DNA of 64,000 bases, taken from the NCBI GenBank assembly GCA_029572935.1, contig JAKQHM010000009.1, forward strand, positions 1 to 64,000, written 5' to 3'. The first letter of the stretch is position 1; each line of letters begins with the position of its first letter. The position numbers were made by a program, and so were the translations under genes. The notes below the pieces were generated by a model. The model did not search any database. It worked only from the letters and a program-made list of their open reading frames with translations, and was not told the DNA's origin. Of the stretch, positions 17,698 to 26,621 are shown piece by piece. This stretch comes from Bacteroidota bacterium (lineage in GTDB: Bacteria > Bacteroidota > Bacteroidia > Chitinophagales > Saprospiraceae).

Positions 17698-17731
17698 TTG
17701 CACATGAGATGGCTGCACTGGAATAACTTTG
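17698..17731 (+). promoter_or_regulatory. Candidate Bacteroidota promoter
   Basis: A TTG at 17698-17700 and an exact TAACTTTG at 17724-17731, 23 nt apart, precede the next gene by 20 nt. The spacer is at the long end of the usual range. Confidence 0.4.
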
Positions 17732-17751
17732 TTTGAAACAATGTAAACCTC

Positions 17752-19359
17752 ATGTCCAGATCATTCTTATTCCTGCTGCTGACCGTATTAAGCTTTCGCA
17801 TGGCGATCTCGCAGAATCAACCCTTTGCGCTGTATCTGGAACCTATGAATCTGCCGGGTTTGGGAGGGTTGCAATCCTTTGCATTTGGACAGGATGGGGG
17901 CAAATGGCTGATCGTGGGTGGAAGACTGGATGGATTGCACAGACGGCAACCCTTTGCCTCCTTTGACCTGGCCGGAAACAACAATAAACTCATCGTTGTG
18001 GATGTCGCTGCCCAAAAAATATGGAAAGCATCCCTTTCTTCACTCCCGCTGGCCATCCGGGAACATCTGAGTTCGACAAACATGGAGTTCCATCAGGAGG
18101 GCGAATACCTCTACGTATTGGGGGGCTACGGGTACCAATCCGCAACAGCTTCCAAAATTACCTTTGACAAATTAACTGCAATACATCTTCCTTCCGCTAT
18201 CAAAGCGGTCACAGAGGGCAGTGACCTAAATCCTTCCTTCAGGCAAGTCAGCGACAGCCGGTTTGCCGTCACAGGAGGACATCTGAAAAAGATTAACGAT
18301 ACCTGGTATTTGCTTGGCGGCAACAAATTTGATGGAAATTACAATCCGATGGGCCATAACACTTTCACGCAGGTGTACACAGACGCGATCCGGAAATTCA
18401 AAATAGCAGATGATGGAAAAACAATCCTGGTATCCCATTTACCCGGACATACGGATCCAGAAAATCTGCACCGGCGCGATTACAATGCAGTGCCCCAAAT
18501 CATGCCCGATGGATCAGAGGGAATCACCATGTTCTCAGGCGTTTTTCAACCTGGGGCCGATCTGCCCTTTCTGAATTGCGTCAACGTGGACAGTACGTCC
18601 TATCAGGCTGATCCCGGATTCAAACAATATTACAACCACTATCATTGCGCCGTACTACCTGTCTATTCTGAATCAGAAAATGAAATGCACAATGTATTCT
18701 TTGGCGGCATTGCACAATACTACGACAGTGCAGGTCTGCTGGTGCGCAACGACAATGTTCCTTTTGTGAAGACCATCGCACGGGTCAGCCGAAACACTGC
18801 CGGAATCATGACGGAACACAAACTTCCTGTAGAAATGCCGGGCTACCTCGGTGCGGGTGCCGAGTTCATACCGGTTGAGGATATCCCACAATTTGAAAAT
18901 GGCGTGCTCAAGCTAGACCAATTACCCAAGGACAGCATGCTGGTGGGATATATCTTCGGCGGCATAAACAGTACGGATCGGAATATTTTCTTCATCAATA
19001 CGGGAGCAGAAAGCATGGCCAGCGGCCTCATCCTGAAAGTATTTCTCATCCCCGACAAGACCAGTGAAAACCGGGACATCCCTGAAAAAGGAAACGGAGA
19101 TTTGCACTTGAAACTCATGCCCAATCCGAGCAAAGCAGAATTCTCGGTTCAGTTTCATCTAAAACAAGCAGAGGATCTGACTTTTTCGATCCACGCCATG
19201 GACGGTCAGTTGATATTTGAGGAAAAACTGAAAAAAATTAATACCGGAGAAAATACCTACAGCCCTTCCATAAAAGATCTGAATTTAAACGGGACTTATC
19301 TGGTGACCCTTCAATCAAAAAGCGACAAAGCATCTCAGATCCTTTCGGTCCGACCCTAG
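17752..19359 (+). CDS. Secreted kelch-like T9SS type A protein
   Basis: A 535-residue exported protein. After a signal peptide ending in MAISQ, the bulk is a beta-propeller-like region with kelch-type phrases: KWLIVGGRLDGL, EYLYVLGGYGY, TWYLLGGNKFDGNYNPMG, NVFFGGIAQYYDS and GYIFGGINSTDRN. The C-terminal 80 residues (LKLMPNPSKAEFSVQF to NGTYLVTLQSK) are a T9SS type A sorting domain. Such proteins act at the cell surface in binding, and no catalytic motif is seen. It has its own promoter, and the gene is followed by the second block of hairpin repeats. Confidence 0.8.
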   Translation: MSRSFLFLLLTVLSFRMAISQNQPFALYLEPMNLPGLGGLQSFAFGQDGGKWLIVGGRLDGLHRRQPFASFDLAGNNNKLIVVDVAAQKIWKASLSSLPLAIREHLSSTNMEFHQEGEYLYVLGGYGYQSATASKITFDKLTAIHLPSAIKAVTEGSDLNPSFRQVSDSRFAVTGGHLKKINDTWYLLGGNKFDGNYNPMGHNTFTQVYTDAIRKFKIADDGKTILVSHLPGHTDPENLHRRDYNAVPQIMPDGSEGITMFSGVFQPGADLPFLNCVNVDSTSYQADPGFKQYYNHYHCAVLPVYSESENEMHNVFFGGIAQYYDSAGLLVRNDNVPFVKTIARVSRNTAGIMTEHKLPVEMPGYLGAGAEFIPVEDIPQFENGVLKLDQLPKDSMLVGYIFGGINSTDRNIFFINTGAESMASGLILKVFLIPDKTSENRDIPEKGNGDLHLKLMPNPSKAEFSVQFHLKQAEDLTFSIHAMDGQLIFEEKLKKINTGENTYSPSIKDLNLNGTYLVTLQSKSDKASQILSVRP

Positions 19360-19589
19360 ATAGTCACAATTCCGCTGATGGAATCCATCAGTGAGGAATC
19401 GTCCCAACCTATTCGACAATTACAAATCTGATCCATTAAGTAAAAAAAAAAATCACACTTGTCCAAAACAATTTTTATTTTAAAAATGCAGATTTGATTT
19501 CTAATAATTTTCCTTTTGAAATATAGTGATTTTGGAATTGAACCCCTACCTTTATTATCAATTCCACAGAATTAGAAATTCATGTATGT

Positions 19590-20190
19590 TACGCTCTTTT
19601 GGCCTGACCGAACGGTCAAACCTATGGTGTGAATGGAGTGCCACAAAGGCACTCCATAGCGAAGGGAACCAATCAATCCCTTGATTGGCATGTAGGGTGC
19701 TACCAGTAGAACCCTTTATTGTTTGGCCGCTTCCATGCGCTATCGCATTCATTCGCTTCTCGTACTGCCGCACTCGACTTCGCCAAAAGGCGAAGTTCGA
19801 TCATTCACTGCGGAGCCTTAGGCCGCATTTAAAATACATGAAAACCGACTTTTATAATTGGACTGAATTCACAATTATGGAGAATTTAAGAAGCCTTTTC
19901 GTCCAGCGGCTGACCGACCGGTCGCGCCAAAGGCGTGAAAGGAGTGCCACAAAGGCACTCCTTAGGGAGGGAACCAATCACTCCTGTGATTGGCTTGGAG
20001 GAGGCTTCCTCAAAGGGCAACTCTTGTGTTTGGCCTCCTCCATGCGCTTACGCGTTCCTTCGCTTCTCGTGCTGTCGCACTCGACCTCGCCAAAAGTCGA
20101 GGATCGCTCAGTCACTTTTTGCGCGACAAAAAGTGGGAAAGTCCAATTTTAAAAAATTATTTTGGACAGGTGCAAATAAATATACATCCT
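19590..20190. repeat. Mosaic multi-hairpin repeat, copies 2 and 3
   Basis: Two diverged repeats lie in tandem here (about 19600-19830 and 19910-20190), both opposite to copy 1 at the start of the window. Shared parts are the GAGTGCC-ACAAA-GGCACTC hairpin (19636-19654 and 19942-19960), a GGGAACCAATC hairpin and a GTTTGGCC-TCCATGCG block. The second hairpin covaries: CCAATCAA/TTGATTGG at 19669-19688 against CCAATCAC/GTGATTGG at 19974-19993. A CACTTTTTG/CAAAAAGTG stem (20113-20135) occupies the place of the 14-bp stem of copy 1. The sequence ATTATTTTGGACAGGTG appears near 463 and near 20158. Reading frames across the block are repeat by-products. From 20191 to 20394 nothing is seen except a -7 box. 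Confidence 0.75.
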
Positions 20191-20371
20191 AAAAAAGAAT
20201 GATGATCAAATATGATATAGGTTAATTATATAACCTACCAAACTAAACTTTTTCACACAGAATAGACCGAAGACTTAGAATGCCTGATTCGGGATTCTGC
20301 AAAGCACAAATCTCAGTTGGAAAAATAATTAAGCCATCCCATATTATTCGGATGGCTACTTCATTTATTCC

Positions 20372-20379
20372 TACTTTTG
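20372..20379 (+). promoter_or_regulatory. Candidate -7 element that decides a start
   Basis: TACTTTTG is an exact TAnnTTTG match lying 15 nt before the ATG at 20395. It overlaps an upstream TTG start candidate at 20377, which is therefore unlikely to be used. Confidence 0.35.
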
Positions 20380-20394
20380 AGAAAACGAAAACCT

Positions 20395-20853
20395 ATGGAA
20401 ATTGAATTGTTTAAAAAATGGCAATCTGACCGCTTGCTCCTTTTGGGTATGCTGCTGTTTCTGATCGGTCTGGTCTTTGCCTTGTTCATTCCAATGATGG
20501 CCAATCCCAGAATGGGCTTATCGGCCCATCTGGAAGGCGTTTTAAATGGACTTTTTCTGCTCATGCTGGGTCTCATCTGGCATAAGATCGCCTTGAGTCA
20601 GAAAGTTTTGACCTGGGCCTTCTGGCTGACTGTTTATGGCTCATTCGCCAATTTTCTGGCTGTATCGCTGGCAGCCATCACAGGAGCCGGCAAGATGATG
20701 CCGCTGGCGGGAGGAAAAGAAGGAAGCGGGCCGGTAGAAAGCCTGATCTCCTTTCTGCTCGTATCGCTGGCACTGGTCATGATCGCGGTCTGCATTTTGG
20801 TCCTGACAGGACTGTACAGAGGATTGAGACAGACTTCTCCAACCGAAGTCTAA
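20395..20853 (+). CDS. Four-helix membrane protein, StyC/HabB-like isomerase family
   Basis: A 152-residue protein with four hydrophobic helices. Its sequence recalls hydroxylaminobenzene mutase HabB and styrene-oxide isomerase StyC: LLFLIGLVFALFIPMM-ANPRMGLSAHLEG-VLNGLFLLMLGL, then TVYGSFANFLA and LALVMIAVCILVLTGL. In StyC the haem-binding His and a substrate-binding Asn are six residues apart, and here His45 and Asn51 have exactly that spacing. A Tyr81 in VYGSFANF may match the active-site Tyr. Family enzymes catalyse a Meinwald-type or Bamberger-type rearrangement. The natural substrate here is unknown, and no aromatic catabolic genes adjoin it. The ATG at 20395 was preferred over an upstream TTG. 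Confidence 0.68.
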   Translation: MEIELFKKWQSDRLLLLGMLLFLIGLVFALFIPMMANPRMGLSAHLEGVLNGLFLLMLGLIWHKIALSQKVLTWAFWLTVYGSFANFLAVSLAAITGAGKMMPLAGGKEGSGPVESLISFLLVSLALVMIAVCILVLTGLYRGLRQTSPTEV

Positions 20854-21076
20854 GCCAGGCAGGTTTAAATCTTGAAGAGATGTTTTCGGACAGAGATCGA
20901 CTAGACCATTCTTAGAATACCACAAGGCTAGTGGTCAAATTTGCTTTTCACGACTATGAATGGACCGAATCATTCTGGTATAAAACAAGGCCCAATATTT
21001 CAGCTGTTCCTGCTCCATCCTAGATTGAACTTAAACCATGTCCTTTGTCCCATCCAAAAAAATTGAAACAATTTTT

Positions 21077-21628
21077 ATGAACTTTTCCATCCAGCCCGTT
21101 TTAGAAAACGATTTTATCCTCCTTTTGCCCTTGCAGGCAGAAGACTTTGAAGACCTGTATGCCGTCGCCTCCGATCCCAACATATGGGTGCAACATCCCA
21201 ACAAGGACAGGTGGAGAAAAGAAGTGTTCCAGGTTTTCTTCGAGGGCGCGATGCAAAGCAAGGGAGCCTTCAAAATTATCGACAAAACAACAGGCGAAAT
21301 AGCAGGCAGTACGCGGATCTACGATTACAATGATTCAGACAGAAGCATTTTGATCGGCTACACTTTCTTCGCAAAGAGATACTGGGGCACCGGGTTGAAC
21401 CACGCCGTAAAAAAAATGATGCTGGATTATTTATTCCAATACGTGGATCAGGTCCACTTCCACATCGGCGCAGAAAATTTGCGTTCCCAGATTTCCATCA
21501 CCCGACTGGGAGCAAGAAAAACAGACGAAGTGGAAGTGGCCTATTACGGTGAGCCCGTTAAACGGAATTTTGTGTATTCGATTTGCAAAGAGGAATGGGA
21601 TAAAAGGGATGGATCCCATCTTTTGTGA
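21077..21628 (+). CDS. GNAT acetyltransferase, RimJ/RimL-like
   Basis: A 183-residue acyl-CoA N-acyltransferase of the ribosomal-protein-serine type (Acetyltransf_3). The order of elements is typical: LLPLQAEDFEDLYAVASDP, GAFKIIDKTTGEIAGSTRIYDY, ILIGYTFFAKRYWGTGLNHAVKKMML (acetyl-CoA pyrophosphate loop RYWGTG) and HFHIGAENLRSQISITRLGA. Acceptor unknown. The frame opens at 21038, but the ATG at 21077 starts the conserved N-terminal strand. It converges with murQ, leaving 47 nt between stops. Confidence 0.87.
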   Translation: MNFSIQPVLENDFILLLPLQAEDFEDLYAVASDPNIWVQHPNKDRWRKEVFQVFFEGAMQSKGAFKIIDKTTGEIAGSTRIYDYNDSDRSILIGYTFFAKRYWGTGLNHAVKKMMLDYLFQYVDQVHFHIGAENLRSQISITRLGARKTDEVEVAYYGEPVKRNFVYSICKEEWDKRDGSHLL

Positions 21629-21675
21629 TCAGAATTCTTTCCAGAGCAAGTTGGATGTTCTGTTCGGACCTATAC

Positions 21676-22485
21676 TTAAAACCGATCCTCCAGCACCTTC
21701 CTCACACTCCCTTTCTCCAGCAGCAATTTCCGGGCTTCTTCCTCCGAAAGTTCACTGGCAGCGCGTATCATGCGCACACCTCTTTCTATGAGTTTCTGGT
21801 TGCTCAGTGCCATATCCACCATTTGATTGCCCTTGACCCGGCCCAGACGGATCATGGCAGAGGTGCTGATCATGTTGAGGATGAGTTTTTGGGCCGTTCC
21901 GGCCTTCAGACGCGTGCTTCCGGTCAGGTATTCGGGACCGACCACGCAGACGATCGGATGGTCTGCGATCAGGGTGACCGGGCTACCCGGGTTGCAGCAG
22001 ATACTGGCAGTCAGAAGACCATGATCCCTGGCCTGTTTCAATCCACCGATCACGTAGGGAGTGGTCCCGCTTGCCGCTATTCCTACCACCGTATCGAGAG
22101 CGTCCGGCATAAAACGCCCCATATCGGTCCAACAACCCTGTAGGTCGTCTTCGGCAAATTCAACTGCCTTGCGGATGGCTCTGTCTCCTCCTGCAATGAT
22201 ACCGATCACCCAATCGTCTGACACGCCAAAAGTGGGCGGACACTCGGAAGCATCCACGACACCCAGTCTGCCACTCGTGCCTGCTCCGACATAAAACAAC
22301 CTACCGCCCTCCTTCATGCGGTGGACTAGTTTTTCCACGAATGACTCGATGGCCGGAATGCATTGCTGCACGGCAAGTGGCACGGTCTGATCCTCGCGGT
22401 TCATATCTTCCAAAATCTCCCTGACCGCTTTTTGGTCGAGGTCGCGGTAAGCGGATTCCGACTCGGTGATTTTATCAAAGGACAT
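21676..22485 (-). CDS. murQ: N-acetylmuramic acid 6-phosphate etherase MurQ
   Basis: A 269-residue SIS-domain lyase that removes D-lactate from N-acetylmuramic acid 6-phosphate to give GlcNAc-6-phosphate in peptidoglycan recycling. Diagnostic parts are TESESAYRDLDQKAVREIL at the N-terminus, GGRLFYVGAGTSGRLGVVDASECPPTFG (SIS phosphate loop and catalytic Glu) and LTGSTRLKAGTAQKLILNM. It is a little shorter than the roughly 300-residue E. coli enzyme, but the core is complete. Its start overlaps the end of the symporter gene by 11 nt, so the two form an operon. The symporter may bring in MurNAc or a related muropeptide sugar. Confidence 0.95.
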   Translation of the reverse strand: MSFDKITESESAYRDLDQKAVREILEDMNREDQTVPLAVQQCIPAIESFVEKLVHRMKEGGRLFYVGAGTSGRLGVVDASECPPTFGVSDDWVIGIIAGGDRAIRKAVEFAEDDLQGCWTDMGRFMPDALDTVVGIAASGTTPYVIGGLKQARDHGLLTASICCNPGSPVTLIADHPIVCVVGPEYLTGSTRLKAGTAQKLILNMISTSAMIRLGRVKGNQMVDMALSNQKLIERGVRMIRAASELSEEEARKLLLEKGSVRKVLEDRF

Positions 22486-23959
22486 GGGGTATCTTTTTAT
22501 CTGAAATCATCCAGAGTCCGACAAAACAAATCAATCCATTGAGTGCGACGAGCAGGTTGCCGAAGGTAAATCCTCCCATCCAGGCTGCTGAATTCTCGCT
22601 GATCAGCCAGCTGAGGACAGGACCCAGGATGCAGACCAGGGGTATGTACTTCTGATGCCGGATCTCGCGATCCGTACCGATGGCAAATGCAAAGAGACCG
22701 AGAATGGGCCCGTAGGTATAACCGGCAAACTGAAAGATCTTGTTGACCACCGCGTCGTTGTTGAGCCAGTAAAACAAAACAATGACCACGAAGATCAATA
22801 AGGAAAAAATCAGATGCACGCGCGTGCGGATTTTTTTCTTGACCGCTTCCGGTCTGCTGTCTTCATTAAAATTCAGAAAATCAATACAGGCCGATGTGGT
22901 CAGTGAGGCCAGGGCGGAATCGGCACTGGCATAATTGGATGCCACCAGACCCAGGAAAAACAGGATGGTGACCAGACTACTCATATGCTCGAATGCGATC
23001 ATCGGAAAAAGCTGATCCGATCTTTCAGGCAGACTGATGTTTTCCTGCGCAGCAAACAAATACAGTCCTGCACCTAAAGACAGGAAGGCAAAATTGACAA
23101 TAAAAAGCAAAGCGGAAAAACTGAACATATTCCACTGGGCCTCTTTCAGATTCCGGCAGGTGAGATTTTTCTGCATCATATCCTGATCCAGTCCGGTCAT
23201 CACCAGGGCAATCAGCATACCGCCCACGAGCTGTTTGAAAAAATAATTGGAATCACTCCAGCCGTTGTCAAAATGGAATACCTTGCCGTAGGGTGAATCC
23301 ATGACAGAATTTAAAAATCCGAATACATCCATCCCCAGACGCTCACTCAAAAAAACAAGCGTCAGCACCAAAGAGCCGAGCTGACAAAAGGTCTGAAAGG
23401 TATCGCTGATCACAATGGTCTTGATCCCTCCCCGGAAGGTGTACACCCAGATCAGAAAAATCGAGATGAGGACCGTAAGCCAAAAGGGAATGGAATAATG
23501 GCTGAATACAAATTCGTGCAAGACCATGGCGACGATGTACATGCGAAACGCAGAACCGATCAGCCGGGAGATCAGAAAGAACGCTGCACCGCTTTTATAG
23601 GCACTCAGGCCCAGCCGGTGATCGAGGTATTCGTATATGGAAGTCACGTTATGCCGGTAGTAAATGGGCATCAGCACAGTGGCGATGATCGCGTAGCCGA
23701 TCAGATAACCCATGACCATTTGAAGGTAACTGAAATTCTGATTGACCCCTCCGGCTCCCACTACGCCCGGTATGCTGATGAAGGTCACACCCGACAAAGA
23801 AGCACCGATCATGCCAAAGGCCACCAGATACCACTTGCTGCTTCTGTTGGCCCTGAAAAAGGCATCATTGGAGGCATCTCCTGAGGTCAGATAGGAGATT
23901 CCGATCAGGAGCAGGAAATAGGCCAACAGGATGACCACCAGGATCCAGGGTTCGAGCAT
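22475..23959 (-). CDS. Sodium:solute symporter (SSS family)
   Basis: A 494-residue inner-membrane Na+-coupled transporter with about 13 transmembrane segments. SSS signatures include FFRANRSSKWYLVAFGMIGASLSGVTFISIPG, WVYTFRGGIKTIVISDTFQ and LFFLGLVASNYASADSALASLTTS. The substrate cannot be read from the sequence. Overlap with murQ suggests an amino sugar or anhydro-muropeptide component; similar symporter-murQ pairs are known in Bacteroidota. The ATG at the far end is immediately followed by the first helix. Confidence 0.9.
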   Translation of the reverse strand: MLEPWILVVILLAYFLLLIGISYLTSGDASNDAFFRANRSSKWYLVAFGMIGASLSGVTFISIPGVVGAGGVNQNFSYLQMVMGYLIGYAIIATVLMPIYYRHNVTSIYEYLDHRLGLSAYKSGAAFFLISRLIGSAFRMYIVAMVLHEFVFSHYSIPFWLTVLISIFLIWVYTFRGGIKTIVISDTFQTFCQLGSLVLTLVFLSERLGMDVFGFLNSVMDSPYGKVFHFDNGWSDSNYFFKQLVGGMLIALVMTGLDQDMMQKNLTCRNLKEAQWNMFSFSALLFIVNFAFLSLGAGLYLFAAQENISLPERSDQLFPMIAFEHMSSLVTILFFLGLVASNYASADSALASLTTSACIDFLNFNEDSRPEAVKKKIRTRVHLIFSLLIFVVIVLFYWLNNDAVVNKIFQFAGYTYGPILGLFAFAIGTDREIRHQKYIPLVCILGPVLSWLISENSAAWMGGFTFGNLLVALNGLICFVGLWMISDKKIPHVL

Positions 23960-24071
23960 GCCGGTATTTTAGGCGAAAATAGGAGAAAAAGGGGATTGGG
24001 GTTCCTTTAAATCACGGAAACCATTTATACCGGACTCTTGGACGGAATCCTGAAACCGCCCATATTTACCC

Positions 24072-26039
24072 TTACCGAATCTGCATGACCCTGCTCAGGC
24101 GCTGGATCTTTAATCCTTGCCGAACAATGAGTGAATAAAGATAATGGCCTCCCGGAATGAATGAAAAGCCGAGTCTGGAATCCAGGATGACTTCATGATT
24201 GCCCTGCTCCAAAGTCCCCTGGTTTATCCTGCCCAAACGGACACCCTGCATATCGTATAACTCAATGCTTACCTCCGCAGTCTGGGTCAGATGGAAAGGT
24301 ATGGTTGTGGCTTTTTCAAAAGGATTGGGATAATTCTGTAACAGCAGATTCTGATCAGAACCTTGTTCATCCTTTACACCCGTAAAAACCGCGGGATTAT
24401 CTTTAAAGGCATAGGCGAAAGTCTCATAATGTGGCGGATTATAATGCCGAGCCCACCCTGTCATGATGTAGCGGTTTTTTCCCTGCCTGATGAGGTCACT
24501 GACCTGGTATTCGATAAAACTGCCGCTGTTGTCCTTAAATTCAAAAAAAGGATAACCAAACACTACATCGGGGCTTCCATCTCCATTCAATCTTGCCATT
24601 CCAAGCTGTCTTCCATTTCCCGTGTAGGCCAGATAAATTTGATCCCTGTCTGCAAACATACCACCTGGCACCTCAATTTCTCCAGGATCGCATTGGGCAA
24701 GACCCTGGTCACCAAAGGAGAGTACGGGGGCTCCTGTCTCAGGTGAAATTTTGGCGGCCCAAAGGAAAAAAATATGACTTCCACCCTGGTAAAGAAGATC
24801 TCCCTGTTCCGTGCGGATCATTTTTCGGGAATAGGTTTCATTGTGAACTCCTGGCCTTCTTTCCACTATGGGCTTTCCTCCCCCAAACACAGGGTCGTAC
24901 TGACCCTTGTTGTCAAACTTATAGAGTATCTGATGATTAAATCCAAACTGAGCCCTGGCAGTAGCCACTGCATGAAAACCTCCATCTCCGGATGGATCCG
25001 GAACGATGCTTTCCACATAGGCTCTCCAATTAAATGAATCCAATGGTGTGATGATTCCCACAGCACCAAAGCTACCATCATACATGCCATTGGATAAAAA
25101 TCTGCCTATGAATGGCCGTCCGGGAGCAAAGGGTGCACTGAGTATCGACCCACCGCCCACAACAATTTTTCCATCGGCCATGACTTCGATGCATTTTAAT
25201 TCATCTGTCGCTTCTAATTTGCCCTTTTCTCCATCATAAATGAAATGGTGGATCAGGGTACCCGAATCTGCAAAGGTCGGATCGACGGTACCATCCATGT
25301 TGATCCGTACCATGGTAATCAGATATCCCGGATTTTGATCTGCAAGGTAAACTATGGCATCACCTCCAATGATGATTTTTCCATCTTTTTGCAAGGCCAA
25401 GGCTTTGCAAGCGGTAGGATAGACCGGAAAGAATGAAGAGCGGGGCGTAATGACCACTTTACCCTGATTTCCAAATTTGGAATCAGGTAAACCGTCGGCA
25501 CCCAATCTTATTAAAGTAAAATCAACAGCCTCAGTTCCATTGGGACTTACCTTTCCATTCTTGACACTGCCTGTCAGCAAGATCTTGCCATCGCTGGTCA
25601 TTCTGGCTGCGACAGCTCCGTTAAATGATCCGGTACCTGAAGCATCCCAGTGAAATGAACCGAACTGTCCGAAAGTACTGTCGATGATCATTCCTCTGAC
25701 TACCTGAAATGAAGGACTGGTTGCAATTTTTTGGTAACCGTTTCCCTGAAAAAGTCTGAAATTATAGACACCCTCAGTCTGAATGCCTTCAAATGTGATC
25801 CTGCCATTTACCTGCTCGTTGATGTATTGAAAACGCAAATAAGCGCCATCTCCATCCGCCTGCCGGTAAAGTCCGATCCAACTACCTCCCACACCACTCG
25901 CATTGCTAAATTCAACCGGGAGAGGTACCCCGAGCCCCACCCTTGCATATGGAATTCCCACGCTTTGCGCATTCAATGTGAACGACAAAAGACAAAAAAA
26001 GAACATCCCAAAAAAATTATGTCTCATTTGAATTTTCAT
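24072..26039 (-). CDS. Secreted delta-60-repeat protein with T9SS type A domain
   Basis: A 655-residue exported protein. A signal peptide ends in LNAQS. From about residue 130 there are at least five delta-60-type beta-propeller repeats, recognisable by phrases such as LIRLGADGLPDSKFGNQGKV, MVRINMDGTVDPTFADSG and ARLNGDGSPDVVFG, each with DGKI/IVGG strands between. The sorting domain (NYPNPFEKATTIPF to IPGGHYLYSLIV) occupies the last 80 residues. Delta-60 repeats are predicted propeller blades of unknown ligand. No catalytic motif is visible, so a surface binding or structural role is likely. Confidence 0.83.
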   Translation of the reverse strand: MKIQMRHNFFGMFFFCLLSFTLNAQSVGIPYARVGLGVPLPVEFSNASGVGGSWIGLYRQADGDGAYLRFQYINEQVNGRITFEGIQTEGVYNFRLFQGNGYQKIATSPSFQVVRGMIIDSTFGQFGSFHWDASGTGSFNGAVAARMTSDGKILLTGSVKNGKVSPNGTEAVDFTLIRLGADGLPDSKFGNQGKVVITPRSSFFPVYPTACKALALQKDGKIIIGGDAIVYLADQNPGYLITMVRINMDGTVDPTFADSGTLIHHFIYDGEKGKLEATDELKCIEVMADGKIVVGGGSILSAPFAPGRPFIGRFLSNGMYDGSFGAVGIITPLDSFNWRAYVESIVPDPSGDGGFHAVATARAQFGFNHQILYKFDNKGQYDPVFGGGKPIVERRPGVHNETYSRKMIRTEQGDLLYQGGSHIFFLWAAKISPETGAPVLSFGDQGLAQCDPGEIEVPGGMFADRDQIYLAYTGNGRQLGMARLNGDGSPDVVFGYPFFEFKDNSGSFIEYQVSDLIRQGKNRYIMTGWARHYNPPHYETFAYAFKDNPAVFTGVKDEQGSDQNLLLQNYPNPFEKATTIPFHLTQTAEVSIELYDMQGVRLGRINQGTLEQGNHEVILDSRLGFSFIPGGHYLYSLIVRQGLKIQRLSRVMQIR

Positions 26040-26115
26040 TTGGCTGTGAATTAAACTCTGTTTTTTAATTTTGATGCAATTTGACGGATTTCAAAATAAT
26101 TTCATTTGATCTGTG

Positions 26116-26400
26116 TTACTGGAGAAATTGATATACATCATCAAAATGTTCTGACAAAGAATAGTATGACCCTTTCCCAAAAGGAGTCAACCCGTAATAA
26201 CCCGGATAAAACAGATGATTCATTTGACCGGTCCCAAACGGATCGCGTGAATTAATCCCCCTGTTAGATACCCCTCATGAAATATGGATCCATAGATATA
26301 TGTCTGAAAGGCACTCAGCATGGGTCTCTGGTTTAAGGTTCGCTGAGACTTTGAATAAAAAATATTGGCCTCACCCCGGGTGGATTTAGATCCACAATTA
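26116..26400 (-). pseudogene. Frameshifted remnant of an unidentified gene
   Basis: Inside a 580-bp interval without an intact gene, the minus strand reads as protein in two joined frames. The first gives KSTRGEANIFYSKSQRTL then SAFQTYIYGSIFHEGYLTGG. After a G5 run at about 26260-26264 the other frame continues INSRDPFGTGQMNHLFYPG, YYGLTPFGKGSYYSLSEHF and DDVYQFLQ before TAA at 26116. One extra G would join them. No start codon or upstream continuation is found beyond about 26400, so it looks like the C-terminal end of a lost or broken gene. I do not recognise the family. The rest of 26040-26621 is AT-rich with nothing visible. Confidence 0.45.
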
Positions 26401-26621
26401 ATGTTAAACTATTAATTACATATTAAATATATTTATATGTATCAGATTTTCTCCATTCATTATGAAAATAGGAGAAAAAGCTGACAGTGCTGTTTAGAAT
26501 TGACTTTTATATATCTCAAAAAAATTCAAAACCTGCCTGATTGGAATAACCTGCCAAATGAATGGAGTTAAACTGTAACCCTCCTTAAAAATAGCACAGT
26601 TTAAAAAATTACAATAACGCA

